64,000 bases of DNA from Rhodoferax sp. GW822-FHT02A01 (GTDB lineage: Bacteria > Pseudomonadota > Gammaproteobacteria > Burkholderiales > Burkholderiaceae_C). This document shows, piece after piece, positions 26,137 through 34,809 of the stretch (position 1 is the first letter of the stretch; the number at the start of each line of letters is the position of its first letter). The stretch is taken from assembly GCF_038784515.1 (NCBI RefSeq), contig NZ_CP152376.1, forward strand, positions 1,736,001 to 1,800,000. Direction: 5' to 3'. The translations under genes and the position numbers were made by a program. Below the pieces are notes generated by a model that was given only the letters and a program-made list of their open reading frames with translations, searched no databases and was not told where the DNA came from.

Positions 26137-27411
26137 ATGAAAGCCTCTATTCGCGCCTGGGGTTCGCTGGTGTTCGGGTTTTCCCTTGCACTGACGGCGA
26201 TTGCGGTTATGGCGCAGACCCCGGGCACATCGGTCGATGTGTTGCACTGGTGGACGTCCAGCAGTGAACGGCGAGCTGCTGACCAGCTGGCCAGCCAGCT
26301 CGCGCTCGCGGGTGTGCAATGGAAGGACGCCGCAATTCCCGGCGGTGGTGGCATGGCCGCAGTGAAGGTGCTCAAGAGCCGTGTGCTGATGGGCGACCCT
26401 CCCGATGTTGCACAGTTGATCGGGACCACGCTCACGGACTGGGCAGACATCAAGCTTGTTTTGCCACTCAATGGTGTAGCGCAGCGGCAGCGGTGGCAGA
26501 GCGTCCTGTTCCCCACGGTGCTGGACCTGGTGACCTACAAGGGTGACGTGATCGCGGCTCCTTTGGGCATCCATCGCATCAATACGCTGCTCTACAACCG
26601 CAGGCTGTTCGCGCATATAGGACTTGCGCCACCGCGCACATGGGCCCAGTTTGAAGTTGCTGCGCAAAAGCTACAGCAGGCGGGCATTCGGCCACTCGCA
26701 TGGAGCGACGAACCATGGCAAATTGCCACCGTCTTTGAGACCGTTTTGCTTGGCGAAGCGGGCCCTACCCTGTACCAGGATCTCATCGTGCGCAGGCATT
26801 CCGCTGCCTGGCTGGATCCGCGCGTGGAGCGGGCGCTTCAACGCCTGCGCTGGCTTCGCAACCTGGCAGGTGAAAATCCGCAGGAGCGGGTTTGGACGGA
26901 AGGTGCGCGCGAATTGATGAACGACACCACCGGCATGATGATCATGGGTGATTGGGCCAAGGGGGAGCTGATGGCGTGGGGCGCCAATCCCGCACGGGAC
27001 TTCGGTTGCATAGAAGTACCTGGCACCAGTGGCATGCATCTGTACAGCATCGATACTTTTGCCATGCTGGTAAGCCCACGCCAGCGAGAAGCGGTGCAGG
27101 AGAAAATTGCAGAAGTGGTGGTCGGACCGGTGGCGCAAATCGCCTACAACCGCATCAAGGGCTCTGTTCCGGTGCGGCGTGATATTGATCCTTCCGTACT
27201 GGATAGCTGCGCGCGCCAATCGTGGGATACGTTTTCCAATCCGGCCAGCGCCCGGGTGCCAAGCCTGGCGCACAGAATGGCTGCTGACGAGAACATCAAG
27301 GATGCCGTGGCGCAGGCGCTATGGCGCTACCTGACTGACCCCAAAGGCGATACGCTGGAAACGCAGCGACGCCTTGCCACCATCATTCGTACTCCAGTTA
27401 TGGAGCGCTAA
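26137..27411 (+). CDS. Periplasmic sugar-binding protein in a two-component operon
   Basis: 424 residues with a signal peptide (cleavage near VMAQ, about residue 27). The mature start VDVLHWWTSSSERRAADQLASQL and PGGGGMAAVKVLKSRVLMGDPPDV resemble glucose/mannose-type family-1 binders. No permease or ATPase gene accompanies it. Instead it is followed by a response regulator (14 bases) and a histidine kinase, so it probably presents ligand to the kinase's periplasmic domain or to the divergent transporter. The pairing of a binding protein with a two-component system is the notable point. Confidence 0.82.
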   Translation: MKASIRAWGSLVFGFSLALTAIAVMAQTPGTSVDVLHWWTSSSERRAADQLASQLALAGVQWKDAAIPGGGGMAAVKVLKSRVLMGDPPDVAQLIGTTLTDWADIKLVLPLNGVAQRQRWQSVLFPTVLDLVTYKGDVIAAPLGIHRINTLLYNRRLFAHIGLAPPRTWAQFEVAAQKLQQAGIRPLAWSDEPWQIATVFETVLLGEAGPTLYQDLIVRRHSAAWLDPRVERALQRLRWLRNLAGENPQERVWTEGARELMNDTTGMMIMGDWAKGELMAWGANPARDFGCIEVPGTSGMHLYSIDTFAMLVSPRQREAVQEKIAEVVVGPVAQIAYNRIKGSVPVRRDIDPSVLDSCARQSWDTFSNPASARVPSLAHRMAADENIKDAVAQALWRYLTDPKGDTLETQRRLATIIRTPVMER

Positions 27412-27424
27412 GAAAGCCCGCGCC

Positions 27425-28144
27425 ATGTCCCGAACCATATTGGTTGTTGATGACGATCTGAAGACCAGAAACCTGCTGAAGACCTATCTGGAGAAGCAAC
27501 AGTACGCGGTGCGGGTTGCGCATGATGGTGCCAGCTTCATTGCCGAATTCGAGCGTGGCATGGAGGAACTCAGCCTGGTGATACTCGACGTCATGCTGCC
27601 CGACACCGATGGCTTCACGCTGTGCCAGACCGTGCGGAGGTTATCGAGCATCCCCATCATCATGCTCACTGCAAGCGCGGACGATACGGATCGGATCGTG
27701 GGCCTGGAACTGGGCGCCGATGACTACATTGCCAAGCCATACAACCCGCGTGAACTGCTGGCACGCATCAAGGCCATTCACCGGCGCATGCAGCTGGGAA
27801 CACCTTCCGGACCCGTTCGCTATTTGCGATTTGCTGGCTTCACCATGGATCTGGTCGAACGGCTGCTCGTCGATCAAGGCGGCCAGACCATTGCGCTGAC
27901 CAGCATGGACTTCAATCTGCTGCGCTTTTTTGCCGAGCATGCAGGAGAGACGCTGGAGCGCAGCCGACTGATGGAGCAGACCCGGGGACGCGACTTGGGG
28001 CCCATGGATCGCTCGCTCGACGTGCAAATCAGCCGCTTGCGCCAGCGTCTGCAGGACGATGGTAAGCAAACCGCCTTGATCAAGACCGTAAGAGGAAGTG
28101 GCTACGTCTTTTCAGCGGAAGTCTCACACCATGGCGATGCCTGA
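27425..28144 (+). CDS. OmpR-family response regulator
   Basis: 239 residues. The receiver domain (5-118) has the acidic pair in VVDDDLKTRNLL, phospho-Asp in LVILDVMLPDTDGFTL and the Lys of YIAKPYNPREL. The C-terminal winged helix (about 140-235) ends with VRGSGYVFS. The start at 27425 was chosen over an upstream frame at 27374 because it begins the first receiver strand and follows the previous stop. It is presumably phosphorylated by the kinase encoded next and acts on the amino-sugar locus. Confidence 0.9.
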   Translation: MSRTILVVDDDLKTRNLLKTYLEKQQYAVRVAHDGASFIAEFERGMEELSLVILDVMLPDTDGFTLCQTVRRLSSIPIIMLTASADDTDRIVGLELGADDYIAKPYNPRELLARIKAIHRRMQLGTPSGPVRYLRFAGFTMDLVERLLVDQGGQTIALTSMDFNLLRFFAEHAGETLERSRLMEQTRGRDLGPMDRSLDVQISRLRQRLQDDGKQTALIKTVRGSGYVFSAEVSHHGDA

Positions 28145-29612
28145 GGGTTCGCGACGCGGTTTGCGATTGCTGCCCGACAGCCTTCTGGGCCGTATCGTGG
28201 TGGTCATGGCGCTGGGTGTCATCTGCGCGCAGATGCTGGGAACCCTGCTGTGGGCACGCCAATTGCGCGAGAGCGCACGCGCCGAAGCATTGATTGCCGG
28301 TCAACACATTGCGCTGAACGCGGCTGGCAGCATCCGCTTCTTCCGCGATCTGCCGCCGCAATACCGTCCCTTGCTAATTGAGCAGTTACGCACCATGGGA
28401 GGGACACGTTTCTTTGTAAACGTGAACAAGTCGGAAGTTCCGCTGCGGCCAGTTGAAGGCAACACGCTGGTTGATGCCGTTGTGAATGTCATTCAGAGCG
28501 AGCTGCACAAGAACCTTGGCAATATCCAGACACCGTCTGTTGCCTTCGCCTGGCCCGAAACATTGCAGGTATCAGATGACGGCCGCACAGTGCAAGATCT
28601 GCCGGAGTCCTGGGTTGAGGCGACCTTGCTGCTGCATCCGCGCCCGGCTCCGGTATTGGTTGTACAGAGCGAGTTCGAGCCCGGTCGATGGCTGTTCCTT
28701 GCCGCTCCTATGCCAGACCCGTACTTTCTCGACAACGCCAATCCGCTCACCATTGATCGGGTGCTGATGCAACTGGTCACGCTCGCAACGGTACTATTGC
28801 TGTCGGTTCTGCTGGTGCGTGGGCTGATACTTCCCATCAACCGGATAGCGTCTGCCGCCAACGCATTTGGCAACGACATTGCGCCAGAGCCCGTTCCGGA
28901 AACCGGCACTGCCGAGCTGCGCCGTACGGCACGCGCATTCAATGACATGCAGGCCCGCATCCAGGGCTATCTGGTGGACCGTGAGCGGCTGTTTCTGGGT
29001 ATCTCGCACGGGTTGAAGACTCCCATCATGCGACTCAAGCTGCGTACGGAACTTCTGGACGACGAGACTCTGCGCACGGAGTTCCATGAGGATCTGGATG
29101 ACCTCGATGTAATGGTCAAGTCGGCTCTGCAAAGCTTGAAAGACACCGATATCCATGAGAACGTCACGCCAGTGCGACTGGACACTCTGCTTGAACGGTT
29201 GGCCAGGCGTCCTATTCATCCGGACGCCCGCGTGGAGTGTGACCTGCTGCCGGTTGCTGTGTTGGGCAAACCGCTTGCGCTGGAGCGCGCGCTAAGCAAT
29301 CTGCTCGACAACGCGGTGTTGTACGGTAAGCGCGTGCAACTGCGCTTGAGCCGCATGGGGTCCAGTGCACTGATTGAGGTGCGGGATTTTGGGCCGGGTA
29401 TTCCCGTGGCCAGCATGTCTTCAGCGTTTGAACCCAATGTCCGGTTGAGCCATGGACAGCAGCAGAACCGCGCAGGAACAGGCCTTGGCTTGGGCATTGC
29501 ACGCAATATCGTTCAGGCGCACCACGGTGAAATACGTTTGCACAACCATGTGGAAGGGGGGCTGGTGGTCACAGTGATACTGCCAGCCATCGATGATGTT
29601 GCGACTAGCTGA
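28131..29612 (+). CDS. Membrane sensor histidine kinase
   Basis: About 493 residues. The first transmembrane helix is IVVVMALGVICAQMLGTLLW (about 17-36), followed by a periplasmic domain (about 40-210), a second helix (about 215-240), HAMP, and a DHp with FLGISHGLKTPIMRLKL; the phospho-His is in ISHGLKTP. ATPase motifs are NLLDNAVLYGK, VRDFGPGIP and GTGLGLGIARNIV. The start overlaps the regulator gene by 14 bases; ATG 28137 is an alternative. The periplasmic domain is where the binding protein encoded at 26137 could dock. The end overlaps the convergent NagA gene by 8 bases. Confidence 0.88.
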   Translation: MAMPEGSRRGLRLLPDSLLGRIVVVMALGVICAQMLGTLLWARQLRESARAEALIAGQHIALNAAGSIRFFRDLPPQYRPLLIEQLRTMGGTRFFVNVNKSEVPLRPVEGNTLVDAVVNVIQSELHKNLGNIQTPSVAFAWPETLQVSDDGRTVQDLPESWVEATLLLHPRPAPVLVVQSEFEPGRWLFLAAPMPDPYFLDNANPLTIDRVLMQLVTLATVLLLSVLLVRGLILPINRIASAANAFGNDIAPEPVPETGTAELRRTARAFNDMQARIQGYLVDRERLFLGISHGLKTPIMRLKLRTELLDDETLRTEFHEDLDDLDVMVKSALQSLKDTDIHENVTPVRLDTLLERLARRPIHPDARVECDLLPVAVLGKPLALERALSNLLDNAVLYGKRVQLRLSRMGSSALIEVRDFGPGIPVASMSSAFEPNVRLSHGQQQNRAGTGLGLGIARNIVQAHHGEIRLHNHVEGGLVVTVILPAIDDVATS

Positions 29613-30765
29613 ACTTGTCGGCGTGTTGAAGCAGAGGAAGGCTAAGGCCATTGCGAACTACTTCCCCTTCCACCCAGACTTGCTGCACCTGCAAGTCGCG
29701 GTCGAGTATTACCACGTCGGCCCACGCGCCCGATGTCAGACGCCCCCGGTCATGCAGGCCGAGATGCTCCGCTGCATAGGTGGATACCCGCCGTGATGCG
29801 TCCTCCAAACGGAGACCTACAGCGTCCACCATATTGCGCAACGCGGCATCCATGGTGAGAACCGAGCCGGCCAAGGTTCCGTCAGCTAGGCGTACCCCGC
29901 CCAAACATTTGGTGACCGTGTGGCGACCCAGGCGGTAGTCGCCATCCGGCATACCAGCTGCAGCCGTGGAGTCCGTCACACAATAAAGCTTGGGAATGGC
30001 CCGCAGCGCCGCCCTGATGGCTCCCGGGTGAACATGCAACAAATCAGGGATCACTTCTGCATATTCTGCATGGCCCAGTGCGGCACCCACCATGCCAGGC
30101 TCGCGGTGATACAAGGCCGACATGGCATTGAACAGGTGGGTAAAGCCGGTAGCACCGCAACGCAGTGCTGCCACGCCCTGTTCATAGCTGCCGGTGGTGT
30201 GACCCAGTTGCACGCGAATGCCCATGGCAACCAGTTCAACAATCATTTCCTGGTTGTTGCTCACTTCAGGCGCCAGGGTAAGCAGTCGAATGGGGGCGAC
30301 GGAATGCAGGCGCCTGATTTCTTCGAGATTTGCGGGCCGAGCAAACGGTGGTTGAGCCCCGAGGCGGGCTTCGCTGATGTAGGGCCCCTCCAAGTGCACG
30401 CCCAGCACGCGCGCTGCGCCATGCATTCGCGCAGTGCACACGGCTGCGAGCGCGGCAAACGCGGCATCCAGATCTTCTTGCGGGGCTGTCATGGTGGTCG
30501 CCAGCAGCGATGTCGTGCCGTGCGCAGCATGCAGGCGGCTGACCTGTATTGCGGCATCACCGCCGTCCATGATGTCATGCCCCGAGCCGCCGTGCACGTG
30601 CAAATCGATAAAGCCCGGCAGTGCAATGGATGCGCGTGCAGCCCGAACAATGCTTTCATCAACGGCAATTCCGCTGATGGATTCGATTCGACCCGAAGTG
30701 TCAGTCAGCATGCGGCCCTCCAGGAAGCCGCGCGGCGTGAGAATGAATCCTTCAAATTCGGACAT
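29605..30765 (-). CDS. nagA: N-acetylglucosamine-6-phosphate deacetylase
   Basis: 386-residue amidohydrolase. The metal motif is DLHVHGGSGHD (about 54-64). The family segments HLEGPYISE, GHTTGSYEQ, THLFNAMSAL and a catalytic Asp in VTDSTAAAG are all in order. NagA removes the acetyl group from GlcNAc-6-phosphate, giving glucosamine-6-phosphate for NagB-II. It is transcribed away from the nearby two-component genes, directly after a GntR regulator gene (23 bases), with which it forms an operon. Confidence 0.92.
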   Translation of the reverse strand: MSEFEGFILTPRGFLEGRMLTDTSGRIESISGIAVDESIVRAARASIALPGFIDLHVHGGSGHDIMDGGDAAIQVSRLHAAHGTTSLLATTMTAPQEDLDAAFAALAAVCTARMHGAARVLGVHLEGPYISEARLGAQPPFARPANLEEIRRLHSVAPIRLLTLAPEVSNNQEMIVELVAMGIRVQLGHTTGSYEQGVAALRCGATGFTHLFNAMSALYHREPGMVGAALGHAEYAEVIPDLLHVHPGAIRAALRAIPKLYCVTDSTAAAGMPDGDYRLGRHTVTKCLGGVRLADGTLAGSVLTMDAALRNMVDAVGLRLEDASRRVSTYAAEHLGLHDRGRLTSGAWADVVILDRDLQVQQVWVEGEVVRNGLSLPLLQHADKFS

Positions 30766-30788
30766 CGGAATCTCCAGTCAATGTGACT

Positions 30789-31496
30789 TCAAACACGCAT
30801 TTCGGAAACGAAATCGTAGTAATCACTTCTGCAATAGGACTGCGTGATTTCTACGACGCAGCCGTTGGTTTCAGTGGCAACACGGCTGGCCCACAGCAAT
30901 GGGGTACCTTGCGGAATCTGTAGATGATGGGCCATCTCTGCACTTGCGCCGATGGCACGGACATGTTGTGTAGCGCGTACAGGCGCACGACCCAAACGGC
31001 GCAAATACGCATACAGCGAGCCCTCCAGGCGCTGCGGCTGCGGCAAGATGGCGACAGGCAGAATACTCTGCTCCAAGGCCATACGCACACCGTCTGCAAG
31101 TCGGACGCGGTGCAGACGCGCGACGCGTGCGCCCTCTTCCAACCCCATCTTCTGACGCTCGTCATGGTTTGCCGGTCCTACCTTGCGCAACAACCACTCG
31201 GAGCTTGGCTGATAGCCGCGTCGCTCCAGCTCTTCGGTAAAACTGCAAAGACGCACTAGAGGCTGTTCCAGATAGGGGGCAATGAAGTTGCCCGAGCCCT
31301 GGCGCTGCACCACAAGACCTTGTGCCACCAATACGGCAATTGCCTTGCGCGCTGTAACGCGCGACACCTGAAGTGATTCCGCCAGCACACGTTCGGATGG
31401 AAGCGCCTGGTCAACGCTGTAGCGACCCTCGCGAATGTCTAGCGCCAGATCCCTTGCCAACTGCAAATACAGGGGAGAACTATCACTTGTGTCCAT
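30789..31496 (-). CDS. GntR-family regulator, NagR/NagQ-like
   Basis: About 235 residues: winged helix (about 8-75, with QALPSERVLAESLQVSRVTARKAI) and UTRA effector domain (about 95-230). GntR/UTRA regulators next to nagA commonly sense GlcNAc-6-phosphate or glucosamine-6-phosphate. I placed the start at ATG 31496, which begins the winged helix normally; the frame extends to 31577 without looking coding. It is the first gene of the nagA operon and probably represses the whole amino-sugar locus. Confidence 0.82.
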   Translation of the reverse strand: MDTSDSSPLYLQLARDLALDIREGRYSVDQALPSERVLAESLQVSRVTARKAIAVLVAQGLVVQRQGSGNFIAPYLEQPLVRLCSFTEELERRGYQPSSEWLLRKVGPANHDERQKMGLEEGARVARLHRVRLADGVRMALEQSILPVAILPQPQRLEGSLYAYLRRLGRAPVRATQHVRAIGASAEMAHHLQIPQGTPLLWASRVATETNGCVVEITQSYCRSDYYDFVSEMRV

Positions 31497-31535
31497 GGAT
31501 ATCACAACCGGTAGTTGGTGAATGTCAGTTAATAA

Positions 31536-31551
31536 TACCACTTTAGTACCA
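31536..31551. promoter_or_regulatory. Direct repeat, possible regulator site
   Basis: TACCA-CTTTAG-TACCA places two copies of TACCA 11 bases apart (one helical turn), 40 bases upstream of the GntR start. GntR/UTRA sites are usually inverted TGGT...ACCA elements, so a direct repeat is a weak match. No second copy was seen upstream of the transporter operon. Confidence 0.25.
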
Positions 31552-31711
31552 GTTATTGAAAGCTCGTTTGATGGCAATATTTGCCGGTCGATCGGCGTAC
31601 TAGCTATTCTCAGCGATTGCTACATGACGATCGTGCTTCTTCAGATACGCCACATGGCTGCCTTCAATGAAAGAAGCGTTGCAAAGGCGTCTTGCCCTGA
31701 TCCGGGCTCGC

Positions 31712-32512
31712 CTAATCCTGCACAGCGGTGAAGAATTGGCTGGGCGTTTGCCCAAACTGCCGGCGAAACATGGTGGCAAACGCACTTGGGCTGTCGTAGC
31801 CCAGTGCCATGGCAACTTCAATCACCCTCTCGCCCGTAGCCAGCATTTCCAACGCGCGCAGAAGGCGTGCCTGTTGGCGCCACTGACCAAAGGTCATACC
31901 GGTCTCTTTCACAAACAGGCGCTGTATGGTCTTCACATCCACTGCCAGGCGCTGCGACCAATCGGTCATGGTGGAGGCATCGTGTGGGCGTCTTTGCAGA
32001 CGTTCGCATATCTGCAGGAGACGCGCGTCGGTAGGTAGTTGCAGATGCAGTGGTAGCACGGGCAGGGCGCGCAGCTCGTCCAACAGCAGCCGCATCACAC
32101 GTCCATCGCGTGTACCTGACGCATACGGCTGCTGTACAGCCATGGCAGCTGCAATCAGTTCGCGCAACAGCGGCGATATGCCCACGGCCTGCGTCTCGTC
32201 CAGCAGCTTGGGTGCGGCGTCGGGCATGACCAGAAGGCTGCGCATGTGCACCTCGCCAATGCAGCGAATTTCGTGGCGCATGCCAGCCAGCATCCAGATG
32301 GCGCGCGTGGGAGGCACCACCCAGCGCCCCGCCTCGGCCCGTACCACCATGACGCCTTGCACGGCATAGATCAGCTGATGCTTGCTGTGCTCATGCGGCT
32401 GTATATGCCAGCCGGACGGATAGTCGGTGGCCCGCCCCATGACGGGTGTGCGGGCCTCTTCTATCTCCCTGAGCGACTGCTCCAGGGCTTTGGGGCTGCG
32501 GGAATGGTCCAT
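31712..32512 (-). CDS. AraC-family transcriptional regulator
   Basis: 266 residues. An N-terminal cupin-like sensing domain (HIQPHEHSKHQLIYAVQGVMVV, about 35-56) precedes two C-terminal helix-turn-helices (about 165-262), ending with the family pattern GYDSPSAFATMFRRQFGQTPSQF. ATG 32512 starts the protein in normal register; the frame stays open to 32812 only because it runs antisense to the transporter gene. It is divergent from the Fsr-type efflux gene and probably controls it. Confidence 0.88.
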   Translation of the reverse strand: MDHSRSPKALEQSLREIEEARTPVMGRATDYPSGWHIQPHEHSKHQLIYAVQGVMVVRAEAGRWVVPPTRAIWMLAGMRHEIRCIGEVHMRSLLVMPDAAPKLLDETQAVGISPLLRELIAAAMAVQQPYASGTRDGRVMRLLLDELRALPVLPLHLQLPTDARLLQICERLQRRPHDASTMTDWSQRLAVDVKTIQRLFVKETGMTFGQWRQQARLLRALEMLATGERVIEVAMALGYDSPSAFATMFRRQFGQTPSQFFTAVQD

Positions 32513-32615
32513 GTCCTTTTGGCGAAGGTTGTTGGTTTTTTGGCGCGAGGCGGACGTTAGCATGCTTTGCATAATCCGTCCTCGCCGTACTGATTTCCCA
32601 TTTGAAAGTGAACGC

Positions 32616-33836
32616 ATGACGACTAACGCCGCCAGCCTCGATGGCAAGCAAGCCCGCGCCGCCTCGCCCAAGGCCAAACCCACCTTCGCCATACTGGGCG
32701 CCATCAGCAGCGCCCACATGATCAACGACATGATGCAGTCGTTGATACTGGCCATGTACCCCATCCTCAAAGGTGAGTTCTCGCTGAGCTTCAGCCAGGT
32801 GGGGTTGATCACGCTGACCTACCAACTGACCGCCTCGCTATTGCAGCCGCTGGTGGGTGTGTTCACCGACCGTCACCCGCAGCGTTACTCCTTGCCCTTC
32901 GGCATGACCTCCACGCTCATCGGTCTGATGCTGCTGGCCTTTGCGCCCAGCTTCAGTTTTGTGCTGTTGGCAGCGGCATTTGTGGGCGTAGGTTCATCCG
33001 TCTTCCATCCGGAGTCATCGCGCATTGCGCGCCTGGCCTCGGGTGGACAGCATGGCCTGGCCCAGTCGGTGTTCCAGGTGGGCGGCAACACCGGCACCGC
33101 CATTGGCCCGCTACTGGCTGCTCTGGTGATCGCACCCTACGGCCAGCACAGCGTCGCATGGTTTGGCCTGGTCGCCTTGCTTGGCATCATTCTGCTGGTC
33201 GGGGTCAGTAACTGGTACGCCACGCACCACATGGCTGCAAGTGGGCGCAAGAAGGCCGCGGTCGTGAGCCCTTACCCGCGCAACGTGGTGATAGGTGCCA
33301 TCGCCGTGCTGTTGATACTCATCTTTTCCAAGTATTTCTATCTCGCAGGCATCAGCAGCTTCTATACCTTCTACCTGATAGAGCACTTTGGTCTCACCGT
33401 TCAGGACGCACAGCTGCATCTGTTCCTGTTTCTGCTGGCTTCGGCCATTGGCACCGTGATGGGTGGGCCGATTGGAGACCGCATTGGCCGCAAGCCGGTG
33501 ATCTGGGTATCCATTCTGGGTGTGGCTCCATTTGCTCTGTTGCTTCCGCATGCTTCCCTGTTCTGGACCACCGCACTGACCGTTGGCATCGGCCTGATTC
33601 TGTCCTCGGCCTTCTCCGCCATCCTGGTTTATGCGCAGGAACTGGTACCGGGCAAAGTGGGCATGATCTCCGGCATGTTCTTCGGTTTTGCGTTTGGCAT
33701 GGGGGGCCTGGGCGCTGCGGTGCTGGGTGTCTTGGCTGACCACACCAGCATTGACTTTGTCTATCAGTGCATCGCCTACCTGCCGCTGCTTGGACTGGTG
33801 GCAGCATTCCTGCCCAAGAGCCCGCGCAAAGTCTAG
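32616..33836 (+). CDS. fsr: Fosmidomycin-resistance-type MFS efflux pump
   Basis: 406 residues with about 12 hydrophobic helices. Family-specific segments include HMINDMMQSLILAMYPILK near the N-terminus and SSVFHPESSRIARLASGG in the middle, both characteristic of Fsr proteins. GGPIGDRIGRKPV is the cytoplasmic MFS loop motif. ATG 32616 begins the cytoplasmic tail; upstream in-frame starts lie inside the AraC gene. It exports fosmidomycin-like or other small compounds; the natural substrate is unknown. Confidence 0.85.
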   Translation: MTTNAASLDGKQARAASPKAKPTFAILGAISSAHMINDMMQSLILAMYPILKGEFSLSFSQVGLITLTYQLTASLLQPLVGVFTDRHPQRYSLPFGMTSTLIGLMLLAFAPSFSFVLLAAAFVGVGSSVFHPESSRIARLASGGQHGLAQSVFQVGGNTGTAIGPLLAALVIAPYGQHSVAWFGLVALLGIILLVGVSNWYATHHMAASGRKKAAVVSPYPRNVVIGAIAVLLILIFSKYFYLAGISSFYTFYLIEHFGLTVQDAQLHLFLFLLASAIGTVMGGPIGDRIGRKPVIWVSILGVAPFALLLPHASLFWTTALTVGIGLILSSAFSAILVYAQELVPGKVGMISGMFFGFAFGMGGLGAAVLGVLADHTSIDFVYQCIAYLPLLGLVAAFLPKSPRKV

Positions 33837-34809
33837 GCAGAGGATCAGGGTGAGGATGTGGCAGAAGTGGCTTCGCTTATCTGAACAGTTTTACCCCAAG
33901 AGATAAAGAGACTGCGGGCGGGGTGAATTGATGCAGAGTTGTTCACGCCGCAAGCGGTGGGCAGCTCGGGGCGCCTGGAAATCTCGCGGACGGACATGCT
34001 TTCTCGCAATTCCCAACGCCTGACGCCATTCAATGTCGCCACGTTTATCACTCCTAAGTCCCTTGCTTTAAAAACTAGTAGGGTAGGTCCTACGTGGGTC
34101 ACGTTTTGAATGGAAATTTTTGTCCCAGGTTTCGACGAAACGCAGCACCATAAAGCTGACGTTGGTGAGTACCTTCAGTGTGCCCAAGGCGGTCATGACC
34201 ATCAGTGAAACCGGAGCCAGAAAGCTGCCATTCGATTTCAGCATGTTCAGGCAGTCTTGCTCCGCAATTTGTGAGCGGAAGTCTATGTAGACAGTTTTTC
34301 TGGAATATGTGTGCACTGTCAGTACTCTTTGATTCATTAACGCATTGGAATATGACTTGTGCCCACGCGGCAACAAATTCTAATGTGGAAGTTATGGCCT
34401 GGCCCTTTGAGAGATTATTCAAAAATCGCATGTGACCACGAGAATCATGGGGGATGAAAAATCTTACTGAAAACTGCAGTATTGATACATTGTGTATTTG
34501 TGCGCGTTGTAGTGTAACCAGAGGAATTTCAGGCTCACGAGGCGTTGATAGGAATGGGTGGAATACGTGGAAAAACAGTACTATTAATAGGGCTATTATT
34601 CAACACCTCACTGTCCAATGTCGTGATAGTGCAGCATTTATCGCTCGGTATGACTGCTTAATAATTAAGGCTATCAAATGGCAAGGTTACAGTAGATTCA
34701 GGTTGAAAACAGGAATTCTTTGTCTTGCCATTTTCACCAAGATTTAATACAACATTGGCATAGGATGTCTTCCAAGACGGGAGTGGAATAATTTAACGAA
34801 GGGCCAAGC
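33837..34809. other. Gene-poor, AT-richer stretch
   Basis: About 970 bases between fsr and the PAS kinase gene. The frames that stay open (for example minus 34068-34376 and plus 34454-34747) have no ribosome binding site, recognisable domain or coding-like composition. Apart from a short IS21-like peptide remnant (33971-34051), I see nothing recognisable. The lower GC content compared with the flanking genes suggests acquired or decaying DNA. Confidence 0.5.
33971..34051 (-). pseudogene. Remnant of IS21-type transposase (IstA) N-terminus
   Basis: On the minus strand a 27-residue stretch containing LNGVRRWELRESMSVREISR resembles the start of an IS21-family IstA helix-turn-helix. It then turns abruptly into unrelated residues, with no downstream DDE domain or IstB. 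The match is by recollection of the family pattern only. If real, it marks an old insertion and deletion at the edge of the signalling region. Confidence 0.35.

Noticed and set aside
31497..31711. Open frame on the + strand between the GntR and AraC genes (31522-31731)
   Set aside because: No ribosome binding site or domain, and it runs into the 3' end of the AraC gene; treated as intergenic.
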